Source of the DNA: Xiphias gladius
Lineage: Eukaryota > Chordata > Actinopteri > Istiophoriformes > Xiphiidae
Assembly: GCF_016859285.1 (NCBI RefSeq)
Contig: NC_053412.1
Coordinates: forward strand, 895,289-959,288
DNA: 64,000 nt
Direction: 5' to 3'
Under the pieces are notes generated by a model. That model was not told the DNA's origin, did no database searches, and was given only the letters and a program-made list of their open reading frames with translations. The position numbers were made by a program, and so were the translations under genes. The first letter of the stretch is position 1. The number at the start of each line of letters is the position of its first letter. Shown piece after piece: positions 50,285-62,900 of the stretch.

Positions 50285-50815
50285 ATGGTAACGTCAGCCT
50301 GTCGGTCCGTCCACCACTTCGGTCAAGATTGAAATATCCTGACAAATATTTAGTGGATAGCCTGTAAAAATTTGTTCAGACCCGGAGTATGAGTTTCAAC
50401 TTGGTGATCTCTCTCTGGCTTTTTCTCTAGCACCACCATGACATTGATATTTTTGTTTTTCAGTGCACCACATGTGTCATAAACCTTGTCCAAATATTCA
50501 CAGTCCCCAGAGGATGGGACCTACTGACTTTGGGGATCTCCTGACTTTTCATCCAACGCTATCATCAGGACGAAGTTGTCACTCATTCACTGAAATATAT
50601 CAACCTCCCCTGGGCGGGCTGGCACTCGTTCAAGGTCACAAAACGATGACTGCTAATGACTTTGGCGATCCCCTGATTTTTCTTTTAGCACCACCAGATG
50701 GTTAACAGTTTTTGTTTTAGATTTAAATACGCCTCGACAACCGTGGAAGGATTGCCATGAAATCTGGTTCATGTTCCCCTCAGGATGAAATGTAATAACC
50801 TTGGTGATATTAAGT
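50285..50815. repeat. dispersed teleost repeat with internal subrepeats (GGATTGCCATGAAATCTGGT type)
   Basis: The phrases CCCCAGAGGATGGGACCTAC, GACTTTGGGGATCTCCTGAC, AGCACCACCATGACATTGAT, GGATTGCCATGAAATCTGGT and TGTTCCCCTCAGGATGAAAT follow one another. The motif GACTTTGGnGATCnCCTGA occurs twice (50525 and 50657), showing internal repetition. I recall this as an abundant fish element built of diverged subrepeats. It is non-coding. Confidence 0.65.
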
Positions 50816-50830
50816 AATGCTAAGTGTTTA

Positions 50831-51770
50831 CAATTAAACTGTCAGGCTTGTAATGAGGTATTTTTCCACTGAGGTGTTGCCCGATTATGTCAAGTGTCTG
50901 GGTAACTTTTTTTTTTCCACTGCAGGTTGCTCGTGATGTGGGTGATCTAGCATTTTTCTGCACTTCGCCACTGTGAAAAACAGCCCGCTAAGTTACCAGA
51001 GGAAGTACATAAACACATCTGAGTGCCTTTCAACATTTGGGACGTGGAAACCTTCTCAAACGAAGCCCGTTATGTCGACGTGAACCCTCAGCGAGCATGA
51101 GACGGAGAAAACATGACAGGAGCCCGGCAACGGATCTGAATGAGACGAACTGATAGCAGCTGCAGGGTGAAGAGACGCAGAGGGTTCTCGCTCTGAGGGG
51201 CGTCGCCCCTCGCCGCTGCTCGTTCTCATGAGTTTATGGTGGAGAATGACTGGAATGTTCCACTGCACTTATCAAAATATGCACGTTACATCTCCAGGTT
51301 TTCTTTTACCCGAGGCATCAGCTGCCACGGCCCGCAGCTTCATCCTCACCTTATCAGTCTTCGGTGGTTTCTTTGACACGCTGTAAAATAAAAGTGAGGG
51401 TTGGAGCTGACACGTTCACCACCTCACCCCTGATACAGACTGAGCTCGGGGGGAAAGAAGATTACTGTCTTACAGGATGATTGAGAGTTCAAACTCGTAA
51501 CAAATGAGGGTCGGTAACAGTTTTACACACTGGTTTCTCTGCCGTTTAAATTGTTTTTAGAGGGAATTTAGCTGAAGTGATCTTTTTACGACGCTGTGCT
51601 CCAGGGTTGAATGAACCTATTGAATCACAGAACTAGACAAAGTGAGAGAAACTGTATCAAGCTCTAAGAGCAATAAGCGTTTCTTTGCCATTTTTCTAAC
51701 TCGTGCAGCCCTGGACTATGGAAGTTCATTTCTGCGAGAAAAGTACAAAAATAAATGACAGGTTAGATTT
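50831..51770. other. intergenic, nothing recognised
   Basis: No exon, repeat family or RNA gene is apparent in this stretch on either strand. Confidence 0.4.
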
Positions 51771-51779
51771 TAAAAAAAG

Positions 51780-52275
51780 ATAAAAATGGTCATGATTAGT
51801 CAAAAAGATTTGACTTAGTAGGTCAAAAATAATAAGACAATAAGCAATTTTGACTTGGTATATCAGAAATTTGACTTTGTATTTCAGTCTTTTAACTTAT
51901 AGCACCTCATAATTTTGTGTTAATATGATGCATCTCATTGTTTTGATTAAGTAAATAATTATTTTAACTGTATATCATAGATGTGAGTTTTACTCCAGTA
52001 TTTCAGAATTTTTACTTAATTTCTATTAATTGTGGCTTGACATCTCATTACAAATATTTAGTCATTTTGACTTAATATCATCATTGTGATGCTGAAGTGA
52101 TAATGTGTCATACCTTTAACTTAATACCTCATATTTTTAATGTTAATTTTGACTATTTCGACTATACCATAATTATGACTTAGAATTTCAGAACTTAGCA
52201 TCTTAGAATTTTTACTAAGTAAATAATCATTTTGACTGAGAAAAGTCGTACGTTTAACTCAGTGTTTCATGCTTT
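51780..52275. repeat. degenerate array of TTTTGACTTAnTATxTCA units
   Basis: Units such as ATTTGACTTAGTAGGTCA, TTTTGACTTGGTATATCAGA, TTTTGACTTAATATCATCAT and TTATGACTTAGAATTTCAGA recur at irregular spacing over about 500 bp. They look like one tandem array that has decayed. Confidence 0.6.
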
Positions 52276-52369
52276 ATACCCACTGTGAGCAGTTTTCATT
52301 GTTATAAGGCATAGAATTTCATCTGTTTTGTTTCTTCTGGCAGAATTGATCCTCCATAATACACTGCAT

Positions 52370-52475
52370 TTAGCCAGCAAAACTTTATTTTTATAGCACA
52401 TTTCATTCCAATGGAGAAAGAAAATATGCTTCACGGAAAGCAAAGATACAGTGTCCCCACGAAACAACTAAAACT
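52370..52475. repeat. fragment of a TTTATTTTTATAGCACATTT-type dispersed repeat
   Basis: ACTTTATTTTTATAGCACAT followed by ATTCCAATGG and ATATGCTTCACGGAAAGCAA resembles the fish repeat beginning TTTATTTATATAGCAC and containing TGCTTTACAGAA. The boundaries are approximate. Confidence 0.5.
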
Positions 52476-53689
52476 ATAAAACGCGATGGAAAAACACAAC
52501 CGAACACAAACAAAAACTAATCAAACTTGGAGAAAAGGAAATAGTTCAATCTGCTTTTAAAGAATGGTCATTTTGGAACCAATCTAAAATATTTCAGCTG
52601 TTAAATAAAATTAAGAGATAAATAAACATGAAAAGAAGGAAAGTATTTAAAAACAGAAATGTGCAACGTTTCTCTGTTGCACGTTGCACGGCTGCCTAAA
52701 GTCACATCCAGCATGATCGTCCTTATTTTGCACTGGACAGTTTCTGCCTTTTACACGGTCTCTGATGTTAATTCACACCTCCAGAGCTGGCCGGTGGATC
52801 AGAGTCTGACTTGTGGTTTCCTCCTTGGCTTGTTGTTGTTCACATGCCTCCTGACTCACGCTTCAAGCATTCACCCACAGTGTCTCGGGGCTTTGTGACA
52901 ACGGCTGTCCGCTGCAGTCCCCGCCCCAAAACACTCATGGATATTAGAGGATATTAGAAGTATGATCCTTTAGGGACAAAGTTTGGCTGATGCTGATGAG
53001 ATGATAAACTGGGGGGGGGGGTCACAGTGTCAAGGTCTCTGAATCACAACAATGACTCCTCCCTGATTGGTCCAGACGGCACACGGGACTAGTCAGATGA
53101 CCCAAAACAAAGTGTTGAAACAGCAATACATAGCAGCTTCGTATTTTTGCTTCTTTGTGTTTGTTTGATTTACTCTGTAACATAAACAGTCACTTGACAC
53201 AGAACCTCTGACCCCGGGGGAAATACATTTTCAGTTTCAGTTTTTTGGTCCTAAACATTTGGAGACACAAACTTCTCTCTAGTCACATGTGCAAATACGC
53301 GCTCTTAACTCCAGTACAGCATAAACTGCCTCTTAGTTCCTCACACAGCTTAGCATTTTATTTTTCTAGTCTTTATTCTTCGTCTCTGTTTTTAATTGCT
53401 TTTATCACACTCCTGAGTGTTTAAGTAAAGACTGAGATGAACCACAAGAGGTGCCACTCCGATCGGCGACCAGCCCTCTTTTGAGCACGGATTTTCCATT
53501 GAGGAGAAACCGAGCGACGCAGTCTTTTCAAGAGTTTAAAAATGGTGGTCAGCAGTGATGTAATTCATCTTGTACTTTATTTTTTGGGAGCTAACGGGGG
53601 TGTGGCACATTGTGCTCCCCTAAACGCTCCAGATGGTTGGTTAAGCCGGAGCTGCTGCTGGATCACTGCGTCCAACTGACCCGCACGGT

Positions 53690-54060
53690 GCGCCACCGTT
53701 GACGAGCGTCCTCCGGTCATGAATATTCATGAACAGAAGAAGCAGCTTGCTGTGGAGAGAAAACTGGCCCGGCCTCATTAGAATATTCATACCACCGAGG
53801 GTTCATGAGAATGACGTGCTGGCCTTATGACTATTCATGAGATTGGTCTAATCTAATGGCTAAGAAGGAGCCGTTTTTCAGTGGAAACGTCGCCCCCTCC
53901 GATGATCAGCACCTCTAATAATGAGAGCCTCATTCATAAGTGTACAGTGAGCAAGCTGCCATTTTTGTTGCCTGATTAAGCCTGATGCTTATCCCTGTTT
54001 CTAGGTCAGGGAGAGGCATACCAAAAGCATTAGAGCATCAGGAATCGGGCTGATGACTTG
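53690..54060. promoter_or_regulatory. candidate conserved non-coding regulatory element
   Basis: This is non-repetitive sequence without a reading frame. A perfect 16-bp palindrome TCATGAATATTCATGA (53717-53732) is followed by GAATATTCAT at 53781 and ACTATTCATGAG at 53830, all ATTCAT cores typical of POU/homeodomain sites. The adjoining segment up to 54060 also looks complex rather than decayed. Calling it an enhancer is an inference. Confidence 0.35.
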
Positions 54061-54220
54061 GTTAAGAAAACATACAGCACACTGGGACATGATTTAACTG
54101 TGACCACCAACTCTGACACTGCACACGACTTCCTGCAATAAACAGAAACTCTGGATTTCATACCTGTTTGCTCTCAGAATTACCACAACTACAGTAGGAG
54201 CTTTTTCTTTCTGTCTTCCA

Positions 54221-54246
54221 TTTTTTTTTTTTTTTTTTTTTTTTTT
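54221..54246. repeat. poly-T tract
   Basis: 26 consecutive T residues in intergenic DNA. Confidence 0.95.
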
Positions 54247-54260
54247 GACGTTACCATTGT

Positions 54261-57200
54261 TGCACCCAGTGCCCAAGGAAAGTAGGACAAAGCAAGTTGC
54301 AAAAGGCACAATGGGGGACAGTTTGCTTTTCTTGGTAACTCCCAATTAGGCATTGTTCTCACTTGAAATGTTTCTTTTGAATAATTGACAGTAATTTAAA
54401 GGAAACTAAAAAAAAAAAGAAAAAAAAGGCACATCCATTATCTAAATCAGGCCACGTGTCTCTCCAGGCTTACATCAATATTATTTAAGAGCTCTCATTT
54501 GAGTGAGGCATCTACAACATTCCCTTGGAGCATTGACTGTGTGCCCTTGCCAGATAGTGCAGTGTTTTCTTTTCCTCCTCCAGGATTCAAAGGTTGTGTC
54601 CAGGCAGGTTTGGTCTTGTTTCAAGGCTAAACCCTCTGAATAAAGGGTTAAAGCTTCGTTATAGGAGCGCGGTTTGGCTGATTTACTTTTTTTCCTCTCT
54701 CTCTCTAAGGGTGCTGGGTCCCTGTGCTGCTGCTAAGTGTCTCTAGGGCACATACTTGTGGGGCACATATATTCTCTCTCATTAGTTCTGCAGATTTGGG
54801 GCCCTCGGGGTACTCCTGTGCACATGTGTTGGGAGTGTGGTTCCCACTGTGCTCCGCAGCTCTGATTGAGTCCCTGATTGCCTTGACATTAAGGGGGCTG
54901 CAATTCTTGTGTCATGCCCGGCCTGATGAATTGGCGGTGCAGGAAGGGGGGTGGGGGTGGGGGTCGGAGCACACTGAGCTGTTGTTGTCGCCCTGAGGTT
55001 CACGGCTCCCCGGCCTCCGCTCTGGACTGGAGGACTGATGGAATTTGGTTCCAGCACCTGACAGTTAAAATGAACCGGATCCTGATCAGTGCTAATCAGC
55101 TCTGTAGTTCAGGTGGGCGTAGTCGGACTGAAGAGGCCTGACTTGTAGCTCGTGGTCAAGATACCCGGATTCATTCATTTCCGTGTCTGATAAAGCTCTT
55201 CTGATCTAATATCTCCTCTCTCATTTATTTTAATAGCAAAGGGCACAGTATGATACGCGTAGCTGAAGAGCACAGAAAATTTGAGTCTTAAACATTTTAG
55301 AGTTAAAACAAGTTATTTATAGCTTTAGTGATGTGAACCCTGAACACAGTCAATAAAGGATTCATTAAAATGCTGCTGAAACCCAGACGATGTTCAGCGT
55401 CCAGAGACATACTGTATCCTCGCCCGGCAACTATAGCGTGCTACGGTGTTACGGCGAGATCGTGGTAACTGCAAATAACCTGTATTTAAGGTGTGATTAG
55501 GGTTTGGGCACTTAAGACGCTCGCTGAAGATTAGGGAAAGAAGGTGGTGCTGGTTTGTAGATGTGCCGTCCCACCTCGTCCGAAGGCAAAGGTGTTCGTA
55601 GTTGTTTCCCGAAGGCCACGCCCAAAGATGGGGTGAAAAGCCGGCCGTCGCAGAGAGGAGCGAGACGTGATGATACATTAAATATGAGGATAGTGGCGCA
55701 CACTTTCGGACAGTCTTTCCTCCTTTCCTCGCATTCACAGTGCTGCACTCCTTTGTGCAACCAAAAAGTGATGATACTCAGAGAAAGGAGGAGGGGCGTC
55801 AAATGCAGAGGAGCGAGGAAAAGTGCCAAGCTTGAAACACTTTGCAGTCCAGAGTAGCTGCCGATCCAGGCCCTTCCTGTGTTCTTCGTGCCATTGAGTT
55901 CACAAACTGAGCATAGTAAATTCTCTCACTTTTCTTTTTTGTTGCCTTTAATTTTCCGCTTCGCTACAGAAAGGACACGCTTCTTCCTGTATTGGCACTG
56001 AACTTTAGCACTGGACATAAATCTTGAGCCTGGGAGTCACTCAGTACGAAGGTAATACTATAAAACAAACACAAAACAATCAGGAATCTCCAAAAACTCG
56101 ATCATAACCGGGGCGTGGTTATGAGCCATCTAAACACACTCCGTGAATTCAAGGTGAACACTGAGGTCACCAGAGTTCAAGGTCAGTCTTCTGGCCCACC
56201 CACTGCTTCCCTCACTGCTCTGAACTTTCCACTGAGCCTGTCAGTGTCAAACTGCTGCTTGGTTTTCGTCAGTCCTCCTTCATGTCAACCTGTCAAACTG
56301 GGAAAACATATCTCTGCTGCTATTTCATGCACACAGTGTACTCCCTGCATTTTCGATCATCGGTTTGCGTGGAACCAGGCTGTGGTTAACTCATTAACAA
56401 TGGAAGAAGTAGCTTTCAGTGGACAGACTCTGCTTTGTTTTTCTGTCTGACACCTGGTTTGGATCTGGGTTTGTTGGTTTTCCTCCTGTTCACGAGCAAC
56501 ACAATGACCGCAGCCCACGTGCAAGTGAAGGCATCTCCGCTCACCTCACCTACCTCACATCACGGGTCAGCGACCAGCCGCCTCACTATTTTTGAGGTCA
56601 AGGCCTCCCCGTCGGCTAATCTCCCGGTATGAGTGACTTCATCAGTTAAGAAGGCGCCCGTCAAAAGACTGTAAAACTCGTGTAATTAAGAGGCTCAGAC
56701 GAATTTGTGCAAGAGTATAAAGCGCCATTAACGTCTTAACGCGGATTCGGTGTTGAATTATTTTCTGTATAACCACACACTTAGCAGATTACATGCTGAA
56801 TAGCCGCGAGGCAGTGTGGTGGATGCTTAAGCTCGCCTCAGTGCTCTGAACTGTAAGAACAGGAGCTGAAAGATTAATGAGCACAGTTGTTTTTCCAGGA
56901 ATCAGAGGAGTCATGATGTTCAGATGCACAAAATACACGAGGGCTGCTGGCTGACTGCCTGCCGTACTCGTGGCTGAGTTTAGCAAAGTAAATAATACTC
57001 CTAAGTTATAATATTCTAACGGCTAAAAAGATTTGACGTTTTAGAGATCTGTTGCCTGCAGTTCCCAACCAGTGTGTCCATCCCGTCAGTGCCGAATACC
57101 ACACACTCAATCAAGAGCTGGTTTTCAACACACATTTCAGTGTAATCTTGCTGATGTGGCAGCTCTGTTGGCCCCGGTTCCTCTGCTTTCGTTGGCCTAA

Positions 57201-58612
57201 GAATCACTTCAGTGGTGATGGCTAGAAGCGAGGAGATCCTTTACTCCAGTAAAAGTAGCAGAACCACAATGTAAATTAGGAAATTATTACCTATTCAGAT
57301 TTCTCCAGTAGTACATAGTACATTTTTGTCAGCGATTTTTGACTTTTGTTGTAGACATGAGTCTGAAATTGGTTTTGGACTTTTTGTAGCACTGTCTGAA
57401 AAATGAACATTCTGCATTCTCGACGTAGCTTAAATGAATTTGTGGCGTCTTTAGGTCCGGGCAGGCCGGGTGTAGTTTTATGCATGACACGATAATAAAA
57501 GTCTCATTCATTTATAGAAACATCATCGTAAAAATACTCCATTACTGGTACTGCATTCAAAGTTTTATTTAGCCTCTTAAACTCCCACTGACACGTCCAT
57601 CGACCAGTTATTACTGGTGCTTTGTGTGTGCAATGACAATACATTTGAATACACACTAATGCTGTGCAGCCAAACCCATAAGATTTATTCGACATTCAAG
57701 CAGAGTTCCCAAAGTTTCCAAAGATGCCAAATGTGTCAGTCTCAATTTTGAGAAATGTGTATACACTAGAATGATGCACACAGACATCAAGAATCGATCT
57801 GTCAGCCTGATGGATCCAGCTTCACATGCTGATACAGACTATATAAGAGGTATAAAAGTGTCTTCAAGCAGAGCAAATTTTGCCTTGCGTTATTCATATA
57901 GATGTGATCAATTCCAAAAGCCTCGGCAGAAACCCAAGGTTCTTGCTCGGGGACTCCGCGATAAAGAAAGTTGAGGCTCCACGTTTTGACCTTGGAAACC
58001 CCACAATCTCCCCCGGTTTTCCCAACTGCTTTATGTACGGACGGGTAGTTTACTCTTTGACACTGCATTACATTTTGTGTTTTGTGTGTAAAATCAGAAT
58101 CTGCAAAAGTGAGCAGTAACTATAGCTGTCAGATAAACACAGTGGAGGAGAAGTATAAAGTAGCACAAAGTGGAAATACTGACGTTTAACACTTAATCTA
58201 ACTACTGTACTTGCTGTACTTGGATGCTTAGCTACTTTCCATTGCTGTTATTTTAGAGCTGTTCATGATATTCGAAGCTGGTTTGATCTCCTTTAAATGT
58301 TGCAGACCGCAAAGATGGAGACATGACAGTTTTATGGCTTTACCAATACGAGTAAATCATGAACACCGGTCTGGTTCAGAGCAAGGGGTAAATATGCGTG
58401 TTTATGTGGTTTTTTTGGTTTCCATGCAGTGACAAAGCAAAGCCGCTCCGAGCGGGTTTCCATCGATGTATTTCCATAAGGAATCGTCGCCAAAAAACAG
58501 GCCGAGACAACATCCAGTGAACTAAGTTAACCTCTCTTGTTTCAGGGCATTTTTGATTACTGACTGACATGGTAATAGCACGTGCTAACATGTGTGAAAA
58601 TAAAGAAAGCCT
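54261..58612. other. intergenic region downstream of inhbb, middle part
   Basis: No coding exon was recognised. Short fragments of the GTGGTGGAAAGTAACT-type repeat lie near 57240-57275 and 58145-58250. Complex, GC-moderate segments at 54530-54620, 54780-54960 and 56640-56850 stand out from the AT-rich background and are listed as observations. Confidence 0.4.

Positions 58613-58613
<1 letters not shown>

Positions 58614-58654
<41 letters not shown>
58614..58654. repeat. (CA)n microsatellite
   Basis: About 41 bp of CA in intergenic DNA. Confidence 0.95.
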
Positions 58655-58657
<3 letters not shown>

Positions 58658-58897
58658 CGCAGTATTCTCCAGGAGAGATGGCAACGATTCAAGAAGGCAG
58701 CTATTAAAGGAGCTTACTCCATTCTGTTTCAATTCATTGCTGAATGTGAAACGCCGCTCAATGAATGACATCACTCGCAGCTTGTGTTCATACAAATCTC
58801 ACCCGGACCCCGAGATCTCTTTCGAGGCAACTTGAACAAATATTGGCAAGGACGACGGCTCTTTAACTCGGAGCATGAATGTTCTTTTCCTCTTCTT

Positions 58898-58898
<1 letters not shown>

Positions 58899-58930
<32 letters not shown>
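58899..58930. repeat. (CA)n microsatellite
   Basis: About 32 bp of CA, 245 bp from the preceding CA array. Confidence 0.95.
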
Positions 58931-58931
<1 letters not shown>

Positions 58932-59704
58932 CGAGTATTTTGATGGATAAACCGTTTAGCTGCAATCACCATCGTGCCCTAATACGCTGTGATAATTTAT
59001 GGTAATATATGGTCGGGGTGTATATTTACTTTAAAGGCAGCCTGATAAGGATCATGTGGCATGTTCTGGTGAGCGTTGGGGAATACAATTGGGAGATTTG
59101 TTGCGGAGCTCTGGGGGCCCCGGTGGCCCCCCGTGGGGCCTGAACAGAGCGGCTGTGGTCTGAACACACTGGGGCAGTGTCTCCGCCTCAGGCTCTGTCC
59201 ATCACTCACAGGCTGTCCATCAGAGCCTGGTGTCCCCCGGGTGAATGAATGAGAGACTGCCGGAGTGGGACAGGATTCATTCCCAAACATGATTCAGCAG
59301 CATTTCTCTGCAGTTTCGTTAAAGGAGAAAAAGATCTCGGCCTGTTTAGCTGCTCACCATAATATCTTCAGCCGGAGTATTTCAGCCAGCAAGTAATTCA
59401 GGGTTTGATTCACGGAGGGCTGGAGGAGTACCAGACAAGTCCACAAACTTGAACTTGGGGAACTCTGTGCTGTTTATATAACCATGACATTAACTTATTG
59501 CATTAGATGAAGATACATGGGCATGCAAATGCTAAAATCTCATTTACTAGTAACAAAATCAGGGATCTAATTTTAAATGTACTCGTAAATTTTTATCTCA
59601 CTCCGGTGAGGATACGCAAGATCCTGAAGGATAAGTGAAAGATTAAGTGGTCTCTGGAAATCTATACATGCTTTCACCAAGTCAGTTAGATAGAGTATAG
59701 AGGT

Positions 59705-59900
59705 ATTCAATTCAATTCAATTCAATTCAATTCAATTCAATTCAGTTTTATTTATGTTGTCCCAAACCTCACAGCAGAGGTTAATCTCAGGGCACTTTTC
59801 ATGTAGAGCAGGTCTAGACCAGGACTCTTTATAGTCTTATCTACAGAAACCCAACATCCTCAGTAAATATGTCTGGATCTTCTCAACGCATGGTCTTCTT
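59705..59900. repeat. dispersed teleost repeat with (TTCAA)n head
   Basis: Eight TTCAA units lead into TTCAGTTTTATTTATGTTGT, then CTCACAGCAGAGGTTAATCT, CAGGGCACTTTTCATGTAGA, GCAGGTCTAGACCAGGACTC and CTACAGAAACCCAACATCCT. I recall this order from a very abundant repeat in perciform fishes, so it is one of the clues to the organism group. It is non-coding. Confidence 0.7.
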
Positions 59901-62900
59901 ATATATAACAGAAAATGCAGGGTACTAATTATGATTTATCACTTTGCAAAGACTTGTATTTTGTTATCATGTAAGGAAAATATTAAGTTATTCCTCGATC
60001 AATTATTACAAGTTATAAAAATCAGAGAAATTAAGTCCAGAGAGGCAAAACTGGGGTTTAATTTTTGAAGCTCTTTGGACCTTTTTGTTTCATATCTGGA
60101 TACTTTCATTCATGAGGAGATTTTGGGGGAGGGATACTGATGCTGTTATTGTTATTAGTTTCTTCTTTTTGTTTTTTGAAAGATATTTGTTTCTCGGGGG
60201 GGGGGGGCATTTGGGATTGAGATTTTGATCTGTGTGCAGATGCTGCGATGTATTTTGATTTTGTGAGGTATGACCTACCGGCAATAAAGAAAAAAAACTT
60301 TTTTTTAAAAATTATATGTATATATATATATATAAACATATATAGATATCACATAATTTTTTATATAATTTTCCCAGGAAAGTGACTCAATGAAAACAAA
60401 CTCTTCAGTGGGAGCACTGGTCGTGCGTTTCAGTTCTGCCGAAAGGAAGATTAAAACGTGGTGTGTTTACTGATCTTGTGCACAACATATTAGACTGATA
60501 AAATCCTACAGTGTCTGTTTCCTGGCCAAGAAAGCACCACCAAGAACAAGTCCTCCACCCTATATGAAAAAAAGGGTCTGTGTTGATTGCCTTCCAAAAT
60601 GTCCCGTATGGGTGTTTCCTGACCTGGCACCTCTCACTTAAGTTTACGCATCTGTTAATTACTGTAAAACTAGTGTTAGAAAAAAGAACAGAAAATCTAT
60701 AAAGCTGTTTGTTGTGCTGGATGCCATTTTGTGCCCATGACTGGCTTGTGTCGACCCCAACTGCATGTTCACATACAAATGAAAGGAAACTAATAACAAT
60801 TGCTGCAACACTGATAGTTGTGTGTCCCACCATCGCTTACTTTAATTTCCCACGAAAAACAGCTCATATATGCGACGTGGTCAGTCCCACTTCTACGTTT
60901 TTAAAAACATACGGTATCCTGGTTTGTAAAATACAGCGGAAACTCAAGGATGAACACCGTGCCAGCACAAAGCCCCAGGTTACAAGCTGTTAAGTCCCCA
61001 CAGTAAAAAAGGACTAAAGGGACCAGCAACCATCAAGACTCTGAATAAATTCTGAACTTTCGTTGAAAATAAATGTCTGAACGCGTGCAGACTTACTTTC
61101 TCCTGTTTTGACTCTGTTTTCTTCAATGTTCAAATTTTTTTATGTCTTTTTTTCAGCGAAACGTTGTCAACTTGCCAGCGTGCAGGGACCTGCATCCGTC
61201 AGTCTGCAGGAGACAAGTCCACATGACTCGCTGAAGACTTCATGACACAGAGGAGCCTTGTCAAGTCTGGGCGTCTTCGTGAATGTCTTCATCCGCTCAG
61301 AGAAAACACATCATCTGAACAGCAGGTACTCTGTTACGTGGATGATGTTATTTTAGCAGCTAGCAAGCTACCAATCACTGCCACTCGCTTGTGCCATTAT
61401 TATGACTGACGTTCATCCAAATATTAACTTCTCCTCATTATATGATGCCGAACAAAATAATCTGGAGCACAAAATGTTCTTTACAGTGAACTGATAAGAA
61501 TGAAATTAATGCTGAAGTTTGACCCTAATACCCTCAAATAAAACATAAAATGTGAAATACTAAGGCAGCAACGTGATTAACTCCTATCAAGTCAGTTCAC
61601 CAGCTGCTGTACAGAGAGCACAGAGCGTACAGGGAGCTTCATGGCTCTTGCAGGAGTCGTCTCCGAAGAAACAGCTGCCGAGACACATGGAGAATCTTGT
61701 ATTTAAAGCAAGAGATGCACAAAGTATGAGTCTGGTGGTATTCTCAGTCTTTTTTTTTTTTTTTTTAATTGTCAACAATAGCCATGTACAGATTCCCACA
61801 GTAAATGTCTCCTACTAACAAGTACTGAGTGTGTATCACAGCCGGACATATCTTATTCCTCTGGAGCTGAAAACCATAGTCAGGAAGTCAGGAAGAAGTG
61901 TTGCTGGTTTTGGTCTTTTCATGGGATTTGATAAAAGTATGGAATGAAACCAGACTTATACTTTAAAACATCACTCCAGTTCTTTAGATAAATGAATCAA
62001 CGGTTCCAGCTTCTAGCTGCATGTTTACGATAACAACAGTCCAACTAAATAGACTGGATATTGATGTTTTGTGAGGAAATAAACGAATTCAAAACCTGAC
62101 CTCTGACCTTAGAGTGCATGAGGATATACGGTTTCAAGGCCATGTTAAATATCATTTAACGAGTAAAGATTCTCTCAGTGTCCCTGCAGAAACTGGACGC
62201 TTTATTCGTTTTAGGCACTCAAACTGTTTTTGCTTCTTTCAGATCAGCAAAGAAGTTTGTCTTTCAAGGCTGATGCCGAAACGCAGGGGAACCGTCTTTG
62301 ATCATTACAGGGGAGACACGAACACGAGGCCGAGGGCTTCCTAGACCTCAAGTGCCAACATTTTGGACAAGATGTCATGTCGGGGAAATAAATCACCATC
62401 AGAGGTGACTCTCCCATATTGTTGGAGCGGGCCTCTCCTCTGTAGCCTTCTAATCAAGACTGAGAGCGGGGACAGAAACCAGCTGCACTGCTGATATGAA
62501 AGGGAGCATTTCATGAGAAAACAGGTGAGACGTCTCTCTGCTGTCTTTGATGATTGTGAGGAACTAAACAAAAATACAAATGGCTTTTTTTCCCTCTGTG
62601 ACATGAAGGGAATACGACCAAGTTTGCAGCGGTGCATCGGCGGCAGCATTACCTCCAGATGAGTGATTTACATGTTGCTCCGGGTCACATGTACAGTAGT
62701 TGAGATGTTTCAGGATGCTGGAACATTCCTATATCTCAGAATAACTAGAACAAGATGTCCTCTGGCGTGATAGCCAGTAAAAAAAGGCAAATGGTTTGCT
62801 TGAAGGAGGGGGGCGAGTGGCGAGGGCACGGTGCGAGATTGAGTTGGAAAGGCAAGGGAGAGAATTGGAATGGCAGTGGGCCGGGTTCCTAATGCACACA

